The notes below the pieces were generated by a model. That model saw only the letters and a list, made by a program, of their open reading frames with translations, did not search any database and had not been told where the DNA came from. A DNA stretch of 64,000 nt from Brachyhypopomus gauderio (taxonomy: Eukaryota; Chordata; Actinopteri; Gymnotiformes; Hypopomidae). Positions 9,743 to 22,695 of this stretch are shown here, in pieces. Location of the stretch: positions 500,771-564,770 of the forward strand of contig NW_027506902.1 of the NCBI RefSeq assembly GCF_052324685.1. Direction: 5' to 3'. The first letter of the stretch is position 1; the number at the start of each line of letters is the position of its first letter. The position numbers and the translations under genes are program-made.

Positions 9743-11113
9743 TGTGGAAAAGTTGATTAATTTCCATAACATTTGGGCTTCCAGCTTATAAAACCCATGG
9801 AGAAAATTATAATACTGTGGAGAAATAAGCCCAAATTACTTTTGCAAAAAAAAAAAGAAATTGGTATCCTATCAAATCAATCAAAATATGGTACTCTCAA
9901 AATGATCAATCTTCAATACTTGCTTGGGAATCTCTTTAATCACTGACTCAATGTGACGTGGCATTGAAGCAATCAGCCTGTGGCATTGCCTGGGAGTTAT
10001 GGAAGCCTAGATTTCCTTTATGCTTGCTGTCAGCTATTATTTTTTTGTTGGGTCTGGTGGCCCTCATTTTCCTCTTGAGATTACCCCATAGATTCTCAAT
10101 GGGGTTCACATCCGGCAAGTTGGCCGGCCAGTCAAGCACGGTGATCGCATGGGCAGCACACCAGGCTTTGGTGCTTCTGGCGGCATGGGCATGGGCCAGG
10201 TCCTGCTGGAAGATGAAATCTGTGTTAACACTAGAACTACCAGCATTTTCATACCACTGATTTTCCTACCATGAGCCTGCCAAATAGCAGGCCATCATTT
10301 GTTATCTACATGCAGCCACTTCCAGGTAGAAGCAGAAGGAATCATGAAGTCCTCTAAAATATTCTGGTAGAATGTTGTTTGATTTAAGAAAGCAGAGTTG
10401 ACCAACACCTGCACCAGCCATTGCAACACAAGTCATGATTTACTGTAGATATTTCACACTGGACCTCAATCAGTTTGGGTTCTGTTCCTCACCCGTCTTC
10501 CTCCAAACCTTTGGACCTTGATTCCCAAATGAAAACCACACTTTACTTTAATCTGAAAAGAGGACCTTGCATCACTGGCCAACAGTCCAGCCCTTTTTCT
10601 CCTTGGCCCAGTTGAGACACTTCCTACGTTGGCTCAGGTTCAGAAGTGGCTTGACTCAAGGAATCTTGAATTGAGTTGGGACAGTTGTAGCCCATATCCC
10701 AGATGCATCTGAATGTGAATTATTTTTGATAATCCGCTGAAGCTCACAGTCATCTCTTTTGCTGGTGTATCTTCTCCTGCCACACTTTTGTGGCTTACCC
10801 ATCCTATGGAGGGTATCAGTGACGATCTTCTGGCCAGCTCTCTGCAGTCTTCCCCATATTGAACCGAACAGAGACAATTGAACCAACCTGAAGCAGTTTA
10901 AAGACACTTGGGGAGATCTGTGCAGGTGCTTTGAGTTTAGTGGATGGTTAGTGTGTCACATTCAGTTTAAAACATTCGTGACCTGCAAAATTTGGGCTGA
11001 TTTCTCCACAGTATGGAATTTTAATACTTGAAATATGAAAGTTTTTAATTGAATTATGGAAATTATGGAAAAAACTTTTCCATGATATTCAATTTTTTTG
11101 GAATGGGTCTGTA
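9738..11113 (-). mobile_element. Tc1-like DNA transposon, decayed
   Basis: On the minus strand a piece at 9948-10139 reads DWPANLPDVNPIENLWG, the conserved catalytic end of Tc1-family DDE transposases. A second piece at 10656-10907 matches the N-terminal helix-turn-helix part. The pieces are in different frames with non-coding sequence between them, so the gene is dead. Inverted ends are recognisable: GGAAAAGTTGATTAATTTCC near 9742, and at the right end near 11055-11095 the reverse complement of TATCATGGAAAAGTTTTTTC. Confidence 0.8.
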
Positions 11114-11887
11114 TTATATTGTAGAGGTAATGGAGACATTTATAAAACTAAACGAAGGCCCAATAATAATATTGTTTTAATTCTTTGGATTTTCACTTTA
11201 ATTAAAAAGTTAATTTCAGAAGGTTATAAAATCATCTCCAGTAACACAGAACAGAAAAGGTTTGCATGGCTATGCGATAACATAAAATAAAACATCCATT
11301 AGATATTACTACTGTGATAAGAAGGGGCCTTTTACATGAATGTGGTGTACATATGCATGCTTATCTGGTTGAGACAGACAGTGTGTGTGAAACAGTGGAT
11401 GTGTTTGTCATTTTACCTTTGGACTTCCTCAAGTCCATGGACCTTTGCCCCAAGATCTCTCCGGAAACCAAAATCAAGAGGTTGCTTCAGTTAATGTGTA
11501 ATGTTCAGTCTAACAAATGTCTATGCAAGTAAATAATAAATAAGAATTATAACGAAGTGAAGTGACTAAATTATCATATTATACTGTTTTGATTTTCTAT
11601 TTTTGTAAGACTGTGTTATAGTCAAAGTAATTTATCAAAAAATCCATTTATATATTGTAAATATTTGTTTACTTTGTTTTAATTATTTAAATCTAAAAGC
11701 TCATGTATTTTGTTTACAGACAAAATATCACCCTTCAGAGAGTATTGCTATAGATTCACATGGAATTCCATTGGGGTGTTTGCCCAACTTGTAAATGAGG
11801 TTGTACAAAAAGTCCAAGGGGTCAATGTTTTGAAATGAAAATTAAATGAAATGAAATGTGCTATATTTGTCAATTATGATTTTTTTT

Positions 11888-12148
11888 CACCACAATCGAA
11901 ATTTGTCCTCCGCATTTACCCATCTGTGCAATTAGAACACACACACAAACACACACACTAGTGATTACTAGGGGGCTGTTGTGCACACATGCCCAGAGCG
12001 GTGGGCAGCCCTAGCCCGGCGCCCGGGGAGCAGTTGGGGTTAGGTGCCTTGCTTAAGGGCACCTCAGTCATGGCCTCAGGCCTGGGAATCAAACCCACGA
12101 CCCTCCGGTCACAAGACCAGTTCCCTACCACCAGGCCATGACTGCCCC
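11888..12148 (-). mobile_element. tRNA-derived SINE
   Basis: Read on the minus strand, it starts GGGGCAGTCATGGCCTGGTG. Box A (TGGCCTGGTGG) is at 12128-12138 and box B (GGTTTGATTCC) at 12085-12095, the split RNA polymerase III promoter of a tRNA head. The rest is a GC-rich body of a type common in fish genomes, with an ACAC tract at about 11939-11958. The promoter boxes look close to consensus. Transcription cannot be judged. Confidence 0.8.
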
Positions 12149-12756
12149 AAAAAGGTATGTGTCAGAAGTGGGATTTTCTTAGTAATTTATTTATTTTTAA
12201 TGCAAAAAAATCACCATACCTTACATCTACCTTAAGATCAGATTATACATCCTGTCAAAGTTTTTTTTTTATTATATGAATCAATAGCCTTCTTAAATGT
12301 TGTTTAAATAAAATAAAGCTAATAAAAGGTTTAAATTTAAACAAACTTGCACTCATTTACAGTTCGCACCAATAGAAAATATTACACATATTTATTTCTC
12401 TTTTTTCCTATTCTCATTGGTGAGTGTGTCACTATGGATTGGATTATAAATGAAATACAAGCTGGTTTCATCACTTTTCTCTAACTTACAGGCATAGTTG
12501 CTCTTTTGTCTTCTTTACTCCCAGAATGTTATAAGTTATTCACCACTATGCTCAAAACAAAACAAATTAACATAAAATCTCATGGTCATTCTGCATTTTT
12601 TGTTTGAAGAAGTTTGTTGTATTATTTTCCAACTGCAAACCTCATAAATTAAAGTCAAAGAGGACCACGGTCCCATGAGAAACAACACACAGAGGAGGCT
12701 GTAAAACCAAGCTGTAAAAAGCAGTAAAACTGTTGCTTAGTTACCCACACAATAGA

Positions 12757-13100
12757 GCAGAGGTCACTAACAGGCGGACCGCGGTCTGGATCCGGACCTG
12801 AACGCAGTCCTTTCCGGACCCAATCTCATTCCTGATTAACTCAGCAAATTTCTATTTCCGTGGTCCACAACCAACGGACCTCGGTCCGGATACGGACCCA
12901 AATGCCATCCCATCCAGACCCAGAATAAAAGCAAGAAGCATAGAGAACAAGTGCAGTGCAGTCACTGTCATTGTGTTTGTCCATATCTTTAAATGGACAA
13001 TTGCGATCACATCTTCCATTACCTTTTTCACCCGCAAAATATTCACAAAAATGTTTCACATTTTTATTGAAATCAGAACTTTTGGCCTTAATTGGACATG
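12757..13100. mobile_element. hAT-type transposon relic
   Basis: CAGAGGTCACTAACAGGCGG followed by ACCGCGGTCTGGATCCGGAC resembles a hAT terminal sequence, and a second similar block lies at 12867-12900. The same signature appears reversed at 4022-4066. No transposase domain can be read and the far boundary is not clear. Confidence 0.45.
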
Positions 13101-13559
13101 TTTATCAGAAAAATGACAGAAGTTTATTTCATCTAGTGGAAAGAGGGAAGGCAGTGTTTATTTCTCATGAATCAAATGCACTCTGTTGATTGGCAGGGTC
13201 AAAGGGCATATTTAGTGCTGGGAACACGATGTTCTCTATCAGAGCGTTCTGATTCAGGCCACAGGCTTGAATGTGTTGCTGCCTTTTATTGTGTTGTAAC
13301 TTGTGTGACTGTTGAATTTGGTAATTGTAGACTCAGGAAGTCTGAATCAAAGATAAAGAGAGCTTTTGCAACTCTTATATTGTGTTACATCCTCATCTGA
13401 ACCTTACTTCCTTGGACCAACTGTTAATGAGACAAAGTCTGAACATTGACAGAGAGGTTATTCCATTGCCCCCTGTGATGGTTTTCCTTATTCTAGACAC
13501 TAATAAAGAGTCTGCACCTTTTGATGTGAGCAGACATGGCAGGTCATAGTGCACTTGGA

Positions 13560-14130
13560 GTTCACTAAGGTATCATGGAGTAACACCATTCCTGGCTTTG
13601 TAGGTCATTAGAAGTATTTTATAATCAATATGAAATTTTACTGGGAGCCAATGCAAGGTATCTAAGTCAGTGCTGCTACATTTTGGTCTAGCTGGAGCTT
13701 GTTTAAGCATCTAGTAGTACAGCCAGAGAGAAAGTCATTACAGTAGTCCAATCTGTAAGTGATAAATGCTTTTCTACATCCTAGGAAGACAATATGTTCC
13801 TAAGGTGGAAGAAGGCAGTTCTAGAGATATTATATAAATGAGCTTCAAACGAGAAACTGAGATCCACAGTGACACCAATATTTTTTAATGGTTAAAGAAG
13901 GTGTGATTGGGAGTCCATAATGGTTTATTATATAGTTGGAGCTCATACTCCTGGCTGCCTGTGGGCATAACAGAAGCACTTCTATCTTGTCAGGATTAAG
14001 TGACAGAAAATTTCTCATGATCCAGTGTATGATGTCCTTCACACATTCCGCAGCAATATTAAGCTGAGATCTGTCCTCTGGTTTAGCTTGGACAAAATAC
14101 TGAGTGTTATCTGCATAGCAGTGGAACCCA
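13560..14130 (-). mobile_element. L2-like LINE fragment
   Basis: The minus strand reads NFLSLNPDKIEVLLL, a conserved part of the reverse transcriptase of L2/CR1-type LINEs (form WMxxNFLxLNxDKTEVL). The segment AAATTTTACTGGGAGCCAATGC at about 13640 also occurs in the related copy at about 24430. It is truncated and interrupted. Confidence 0.65.
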
Positions 14131-14583
14131 GCACAATGTCACCTAGAGGCAGTATATATAAAGAGAAAAGCAGCAATAACAAATCAACACCTCCTAAATG
14201 TGATCATTTCTATAATTAATCTAAAGCTAGTGTTAAACGTGTACTGAATCCACTAGCTGAGCTTGTGTCACATACAAAAAAATAAATAAATCAGATCAGA
14301 TCTGTACTTAAGCACAAACTCTGAGTTTGTTGCTTTTTGCGTCTTGAATTTACTGGTGCATCGGTGAACATCACAAAATCACCCCTTTAAAACAATTATC
14401 AAAGCAAGAAAACAAGCAAACGACAAAGATTTACTGTTTTAGCAGGCCAACTGTCATTTAATATGATGTCAGAATTTATGTTGCAATTTTGGAAACTACT
14501 GACCTTCCCATCAATTTATATACACAGAGCTCTATAGGTACATTTACTACAATTTTAAGATCTAGAGAAAGAGAGATTTGAAT

Positions 14584-17500
14584 ATGCAGCTCAAGATGAA
14601 TTTAATATACACAAACCTGCTACTGGCACTTACAGGTAAAATGACTCCTATTTTAATTTATCATGTGTTTTCATAATTGCCTCATAAAATACTTGTGTAG
14701 CTCCCATGTGTAAGGCAAGGTAGCCGTGTGCATGTGTGAAAATCCTTTATTTAAATTGTTGTCCGAGCATGGGAAAGTGGGGCAAAAGAACAAGGACATA
14801 AGGAAGTGCTAAATCAAAAAGAAAAAGGCCAAATTTATAGGCACTACGCACAAAGGTGGATCTCTTTATCTATTAGTGCTTTCTCTATCCTTCCTCATAC
14901 AGCAACCCCGACTGTGTTAGAAAGAACCTACTAAATACTTGTGAATGCAGTATGTTGCAAAAATATAAGATACATTTTGGATTAGGAACAGACATTGCCT
15001 CACATCTCCTCATCTGTGTACCTCACGGCACTGTGAAAATGTAGTTTACACTATGCTGAGTTGTAAGTTGCTGCTGTTTTTCACGGTGTTCCTCTAACAA
15101 CACGAATACACTGGACAAATTTAATCACAGATGCCTTTCTGATGTGCAAAATGGTGCTTGTATATCTGTCCAGCTATTCTGTTTAAAACATTATGAAAAC
15201 TATGCTATCCCTTTACCACTTATTAAATAACAGGTTTATCTAGATTATCTGCATCGTTTATCAACCAGATGGGAGAAGAACAAGGAGACCATCAGTTACA
15301 TAGACATTGAAGTATTTCTATGAAATGTAGGTGTCTAATAGTGCCTGCAGGTGGCCACCAGAGGGAGCCAGCAAACAATCAGGGGCTTTTAGCTTTAAGT
15401 CTTGGTATATGCCACATGCACACAGGCTTTGGGGGTAAAATGGTAAACTGGTAACATTGCTTCCTGGTTCGTTTTGAGTTTTGCTTTCCTGTTCTGTGAA
15501 GGACTGTGTTACTTCTGTATGTCTAGAGTGCTTTCTGAGGGATGTTTTCTTGTCAGCCACCGTAGCCTTTGGTTTAGTGTGGACCTGGATTTGTGCCGGT
15601 TTGTCCCAGATCTGGTTAAAACAAGAAGGTCTCCCTTTTTAGTTAGACCCTTTGTTTTCTGTGTATGACTGGATGCTTGGTCCACATGTAAAGCCATGTG
15701 ATCTGGTTGGGTGAACCACCAGCCCTCTGGTATCTCCATCAAGCACTCCCTTCATTTCAGGGCCTTGGCCATTGTCAGGTTACGTTTGTAAAAATACCTC
15801 TGTACATGTTGACATGGTTTTAAAGTACCAAAATGTTCATGGACCAGATAATATCATGAATGCAATAAAGAAGGCAATAACTTACCTTACAACCGAGATA
15901 GGCAAATCCACACAGCAACTCCAACAAAATCCCCCAACGTTTCTTCCTCAAAATCCCTCTCTTTTGAAAAATGGCAGGTATCTTGTCTTGTCCAAATCCA
16001 CACACAGATTCAAACATGAGACATACCATAAGATTAACAATGACTTGTATTTTTAGCTTTATGTACAAGTATTTTAGATTTATGTGCAATTACAATAAAA
16101 CATTTAAATATTATGAGTAAATTTAATAATAAAGTGTACTCTTTCCAGAGTTCATTTATTACATGATTAAATTGTGTATATATTTTTTTAATCAATTCTA
16201 GTTCTCATTGAATCTTTCAATATTTCAATGTAGATTACGACCGTAATCATTTTACTCTAAAAGAGTACATTTTAGAGTACATTTTACTTTAAAACAAAGT
16301 TTATTTTTTCAGTGTACTAGACATTTGTCATTTCAGTGTACTTGTTATTTGTCACTTCTTTCACACATGTACACATTGTCTTTTCAGGTGCTGTACCTTT
16401 GGTTATGGCTGGTGAGTTAGTCTGTTCCCCTGTTTTTAGTCTGATCCTATTCATTTAAAAATGAAAAATAAAACCCTCAGAAGTACAGAATTTACCTTTT
16501 TTGATATTTGAAATTGTATCAATAGTGCAAGCATTAGCATAACATCAGTAGTGATTGTTTTTTTTTTGTTTTTTTTGAGGAATGTTAAGACACTATCAAC
16601 AAATTTTGGATGATTGCAGAGAAATCAGAATACAGCAGGGCTGGATTGCACATATATAGTTAATGAGATTGCAGGTGCCCATGATAGACTGTGCATGTTT
16701 TCTAGATCATTCCCACATGGTGGAGATCTCTGGGCCAGATGAGGTGGTGGCTGGAGTGAGTGCCCTCTACCAATGTTCTGCAGTCTGCAGACCTTCTTGC
16801 ATTTACACCTGGACAGTGGAAGGCCAGTCTATCGCAGGCAGCACTTTCACACTGACTGCCAACGGCATGAGTACGTTCGTGTCACTGTCCTGCACCGTGA
16901 CAGATAAAGACCAGAAGAGTCGCGTCAGCACGTTGGTTAGATTGGTGACGGTGATAAGTAAGACGCTCCTGCAGCATATTTAATGCAACTACACTTAAAC
17001 TAACAGGCTAGACATTACTGGTGAGCAGGTGACGTCAGAAAAACAGTGACCTTTCCTCTGTCTTCTTGCAGATCCCATTGCTGTGATGCCGTCAACTGAC
17101 CAACCTTTACTGAACCAGACACCTAAAGTGGGCCGGTCATTCCACCTCACATGTAATGGTGCTGTTCCACCAGTCACTATAGTCTGGTTTAAGGATGGTG
17201 GAGTCCTTTCATTGGACAACAGGATGACTCTCTCCTCTGACAATGCAACACTGACATTTAGTGCTCTGGAAAAGGGTGATGGTGGCCAGTATGAGTGCAG
17301 AGTCATTAATGGAAGCGTGAGTGTCATAAGTAGGGACTACTGGATTAACTGTAAGTATGACTGTAAGCCCATTGCACCAAATTCACAGTTTTTCAATGAC
17401 TACTATCATTCTAATATCCAAGTTCAGTATATGTGCATATATTGTAATGGGCATGGTGTTGAAGATAATCAAGAAAAAAACATCTGATATAAAAGGTGCA

Positions 17501-18165
17501 ATCAAATCTGCCAGGCACAGAAACTGATGATGCATTGTTGTAGTACAAGACGATGAACAGTGTCTTGGATTGTTCTAAATATGTAACTGAAAGTATTCAT
17601 CATAATCTTTACTTTATCATTTTCATAAATGGTTGGAGTGCCTGGTATTCTCCTGTAGTGTTCCAGACTACACCAGACCACAGACATCAAAATGACTTTC
17701 ATCTGCAGTGATAGGTTATTCAGTCAGCTAAACACTTCCTGTGAAGTGAAAGTGAGAAGCATAACTGGGGCTTTACAGGATATGAATAGATAAGGTTGAC
17801 CACCACCAGTGTACGCCATGCTAATCATAAACTCCTCCTGCAGTTGACTATGTGATTGTGACCCTGACTGGACCAGACAGGGCTGAAGTGGGTGTGGTGA
17901 ACAATTTTAGCTGTAATGCCAAGTGTGGGGTGGACTGCACCGTGCAGTGGGGCCTGCATGCTGGCTTTCCAAAGGGAAAGTTCATCGCTGAGGGAACAAG
18001 GATCCACTGGACCCCATCTGAGGTGGGACAGACCCAGGTGTTCACCTGCATCGCCATGAACCCAGGAGCAGGCAAGCTTGGGCATATGTCCAAACCTGTC
18101 ACTGTTATAGGTGGGTACAAGCAAGGGTTAAAAGGGCAATTGGCCAGAGATCTGCTGCCACCTAG

Positions 18166-18255
<90 letters not shown>

Positions 18256-18620
18256 CCTCAGAATAGTTGTATACCTCAGAGGTATACTGCGAGGTATAAC
18301 CTTCAGAAGAACAATGTTAGATTAATACACACATTTTAAAATGAATTAAAAAACTAACCAATAAAAGCTGATTCATTAATTAATGTTGAAACTACATCTA
18401 AATGACTTGGAAGAATATTGTGTGGCAAAAGGAGTCTGTTAATGTACAATACAAGTGATTTTCTTTCTTTATTTTTATTTATTATTATTATTTTTTTGCA
18501 GAGGGACAGCCACGCCTCCTTGCCAGTAACAGCATGACAGCCAAGTCTAGCGTTACCGTGACGATCAGTGCAACCTTGCTGATGCAGATTTCTGCCTTTG
18601 GCCTGAAGGGGGAGCTGTAG
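14584..18620 (+). CDS. CEACAM-like GPI-anchored Ig protein, gene A (330 aa, six exons)
   Basis: Exons are 14584-14635, 16388-16411, 16706-16957, 17072-17350, 17844-18110 and 18502-18620. All join in phase 1 and total 993 bases with one stop. Exon 1 gives a signal peptide (MQLKMNLIYTNLLLALTG) and exon 2 is an eight-residue microexon. Exons 3, 4 and 5 each encode one Ig domain; exon 4 has the classic DGGQYEC motif. Exon 6 gives a short hydrophobic tail after a small-residue stretch and no cytoplasmic domain, which suggests a GPI anchor. Domains 1 and 3 share an extra-cysteine pattern, CX3CX3CX3W (CSAVCRPSCIYTW, CNAKCGVDCTVQW). The expected role is cell-surface adhesion or recognition on epithelial or immune cells; the ligand is unknown. 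Family assignment rests on domain style and neighbourhood. An N-terminal V domain was not found. Confidence 0.75.
18167..18253. repeat. (GA)n microsatellite in gene A intron 5
   Basis: About 43 uninterrupted GA repeats 55 bases after the donor of exon 5. Confidence 0.97.
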
Positions 18621-19559
18621 ATGCAACACACACTATACTGGAACAGCTCTCTACTGCTGGACTACAAAACTGCATGACTTCTGTCCAGTTCAGCCCAGTC
18701 CTCTCAGCATATTAATGTCATTTTATACACTGTGCTCAGGATGTCAAAGTTAAACTTGCAATTGAAACACACCATTGTCCACTTCTTAAACATTTGAGTG
18801 TGTTCTCAGAGTGAAGCTGAACTGGCAGTTCTGTTGTAGTGAAAACAAACAAACAAACAAAAAACTAGCCTGTAAACTTGACCGTAAGAGGGAGTAACAT
18901 TGACCACAGAGATGTTTTCAAATAACCTGAAATAACTCTTCTAAAAGGTTTCTCTAACATTTAACATACCACTGACTCAAGTTCTAGACGGCCATCTGTA
19001 TATGAACTATGGGACAATATAAGAGCTTTGGGATGATTTCATGCTATGTCTTTTTTGAAAGAACAAATGATTCAAAGTAAGCCTGTCCTATCCCAGTGGG
19101 CAGATCTTTTTGGGAGTGAGGGAGGGAGGGAGGGAGGGTGGGGGGGTGGGTGAGGCAGTGGGGGCAGTGACGCTGTTTGCTTTCTGTTCCTTTTGATGAT
19201 AGCATTGTGTTGCTTCAGGCCCCCTTTATTCATCGAAACCCTTTGTTCCACACACTCTCACATATGTCACAATATGTCTTGCCTCTTACTAAATGTTCAT
19301 TGGTTAGGGGCAAATGCTTGTTGGCTATTGGATAAAAAGGTTGATATTGTACACTTGAGTAACCATTGTAGCATGTTTTTATGGTGTTTTCAGTGTTTAC
19401 ATGGGTTCAGTTCTGTGCATTACTATAATAAGTTTAATAAAGCAGTAGCAATTATGTACCCTTGGTACAAATAGCAGTTGTTATGTTGTTACACAGGAAG
19501 GTGTTGTACACAATTTTAGCTAAATTTGACTATCAAAAGGAACCGCAAGCAACATGTAA

Positions 19560-19691
19560 AATTGCTCCTCACATAACTATCAGTGCTTTGCCTTTTCACT
19601 GTCTGTACCCATACGATTGTAAAGCTGCTTTGTGACAACATGTGTTGTAAAAAGTGCTACATAATTAAATTTGACTTTGACTTTGACTTTG
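19560..19691 (-). repeat. Dispersed fish repeat, copy 1
   Basis: Reverse complement of a family whose start reads CAAAGTCAAATTTATTTATA TAGC..TTTTTACAACACATG and then GTCACAAAGCAGCTTTA. Related copies lie at 58045-58200 and, more distantly, at 23635-23720. The duplicated ACTTTG triplet run is at its end. Confidence 0.6.
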
Positions 19692-22062
19692 TATGAAATG
19701 TCTTACACTGTGATGCTGAGGTCTTCACTGTAATCCAACCCATCTACATCAGTGCTTTACTGTCAGCCTTTGTTACATTGTCTCAGACGTTTCACAAAGA
19801 TGTAGCTCATTTCCCATAGAGCACAATGAATCTGTGTCAGTCATGTTTGCCCTTTAGAGGCATGAATGGACATTACGAGAGGTCCAAAGAGGAGAGATAG
19901 ATAGGAAGACCATAAAACAGACAAAGGGAGACAGTGGATAGTCAGACAGTGAGAGAGACATGATAATATTCAAACATATTTAACATGTTCCCTTGTAACA
20001 AAGCATGCCTATAAACTGCTTAACAAAAATTGCTCATGCTAGTCTGAATGGTCTGGTTTTATTTTTAACTTTTTTTAATTGAAAGCTAAATCCATATTGA
20101 GTATGTGACACGTTTATTGCCTGGGTGAATATTAACCAATCGTTTCATACACTGGCAACAGGAATCCCATTTTGTGTGGTTGAAAACAGGAAGATTCCAA
20201 AATTGTTACAGGATGTTGACCCTCCAGATGCGTTGAAATGTTTGTTAAAGGTGGTCAGAATAGGCAGTGTGTTGATGACTTTATTGTTCATGAGCTTCAT
20301 TCTACATGAAAATATGAGAACATATGAAAATATGTGTCACTTTGTTCACCCGTTGTGAAGATTCTTTTCTTATGGTGCTGGATAAGGTGGGACATCATTT
20401 ATAAATGATCTTCTCTTCTGACCCTTGTCCTTGTGGACACCCCTTTCCTCTCACCCTCAGGTCAGATCTTCAGGTTTATGTTAGGGGGATGTCTTGACCA
20501 ATTCTACATATATTCTGTGAGAATTTGGACTTTGGTCTTGCTCAAAGAACCAACAATGAGCTAATCAGTTCCTGTCTTTCTTTTGTGTGTGTACTTCACC
20601 CATCTCACATGTTTGATGCCAAAAAATATTTAAAAAATGAATTAAAATAAAGTAAAACTAAACTTTTTACATTTAATCCATCAATGAATGCCATTGCTGC
20701 TCAGGTGTGTGCCACTGAGCCTTGCCCTCCTTCTAAAGCCTTCAGCAGCTGTTCAAAAGGAAGCAACACTTATATGTTATAATTATAGGTAAATTATGAC
20801 TGGTAATACACACTTACCAGATACTTTATTTAAAAGATCTACCTTTTACAAACACTTGCTGGTTACTTTATTATGTATAGCAATCTTGTAGGTAAATTTT
20901 ATTTCATTACAGTTTGTTATCCTAGTGTTACCCTAGTTACCCCGGTGTTGCTAAGTACAAGTTGTAAGCCAGAGGTGTGCACTAAAATAATTGTATAGGG
21001 CTTTGTTCTTCCTTGAGATTACAGTACTTTTCATGTGTTCATTGATCAGCAATTATACATAGTTTGTTTTCCATCTTTTCCAGGGGTTCCAGAAATTATG
21101 GAGGGTATTCTATCTTACTTTGTAGATATTACTGCATCCAGAGCTATAAATGAGTTGGTTGTGGAGTTCAAGGGAGGTGAAATAACTGACTTCTTAAAGC
21201 TTATCTGGTTCAAATATTAGTAACCGAGCAGCACCTTATTGTGAAATCATTGCTTCAGGTAGAGGGGTCTTTTATTCATACTCACTCATTGTAATTCATA
21301 TCCATGTATGTGCTCACCTGGACATGGAGATCTATACATAGGACACAGAGGGTATTGTGCAAAAGTACCGTTGATTAGACCATGGAGCACCAGCCTTGTT
21401 AGCTACACGGACAGTCTGTCATCATAAATCATAGAAGTAGAAAAACACCTAAATACCACATAAATACCACACGTAAGACATCAATACTCAGAACTGATTT
21501 CTCTGCATCAAACAGAAATCTTTTGAGAGTGAGGGATAATGTAGACCAAATTGTATAACATGAATATATGTCATGGGATAAACATAAATAAAACAACCTA
21601 AAATCTTTAATATGAAAATTGAGTCAGTTATTTTAAAAATTGGAAAAAGATCAAACATGCTTCTCTGAGTGAAATTTTAAAAAAGGATGTGTTTGAAACA
21701 ACCCATATTTAGGAAAAGAGCAATGCAGGCAGTAATGACCTTGGATCAGCACTAATCAGCATAACTGAACATTTCCATGCAGGCAGACAGATGAAACCTA
21801 GTTGGACTTCTAGTTGGACTGGGAATTCTAAAGAAACAAGTTTCTAAACAGCTGTAAGAATGTTCAAGAAGATCATTTTTAAGATTTGGAATAATACCAT
21901 TATGAACAACTTTACATACTGTACATATGTAATGTATAAAGTATTAATATCATATACTGTTTGCTGTATTTCCATTTTGAATATTTTATGAGGCATTGAG
22001 CATTGTCTTTACTGATTATATCTTAGTGACATTGTTGTATTGAGACAGGTATAGTTAATTAT

Positions 22063-22063
22063 A

Positions 22064-22107
<44 letters not shown>
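22063..22107. repeat. (TTA)n microsatellite
   Basis: About 15 TTA repeats. The poly-asparagine frame on the minus strand here is an artefact. Confidence 0.97.
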
Positions 22108-22111
<4 letters not shown>

Positions 22112-22695
22112 TAGGTAGAATGTTCTTATTGCTGCAATTGTATATAATATAATAAATGTATATATGCTGACTGAATCTTCAAGCAAACTAGACTGAATTG
22201 TAACAACCATTTTCAAATGGCAAGTGAAAAGCAGTAGCATGTCCTCAGCATGGATGTACTGTGTCCTCAGACTGCCTTTCTGTACCAGTATCATTAATCA
22301 GATTAGTTTACCAAACACAAATGTGGACTGCCATTAAAATAAACCCAAAGGTCTGAACTCTGATTGGTACAGACCCTCTTTAATGACAATGTTAAAAAAA
22401 ACAAGCTAGAAAACCGGAGTGGTGCCACTTTACACCATGACACAGCCAAACCAACCTGTAATGCCAAGCGTCTGTGTGCATGTGTGTCTGCGAGCATGGG
22501 TTAGGGTGGAGATTTAGGAGAGGTTGGGTCACACATGACACATGTATCAGTGCTAATGCAATAGCTATGCAAATATTTGGACACACAGTCCCTGGTGGCT
22601 GTACCACTCTTTCATTCCCTTTTAACTCTACAGAAGTGTCCAGGCTCATGTCCATCTGGTGTATTGTGAAGTAGGACAAAAATAGGAGTGACAAA

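Larger units (their letters stand above)
18621..22695. other. Intergenic region between the two Ig genes
   Basis: No convincing gene is seen. It holds the 3' UTR of gene A with an AATAAA at about 19436, a G-rich GGGA repeat at 19118-19155, a minus-strand copy of a dispersed repeat at about 19560-19691, and a TTA microsatellite at 22063-22107. A splice-acceptor-preceded frame at 21082-21220 is too short and isolated to call. Confidence 0.6.

Noticed and set aside
21082-21220. An acceptor-preceded frame ending in a stop between the two Ig genes
   Set aside because: No similarity to the Ig exons and no partner exons. It could be a transposon relic.
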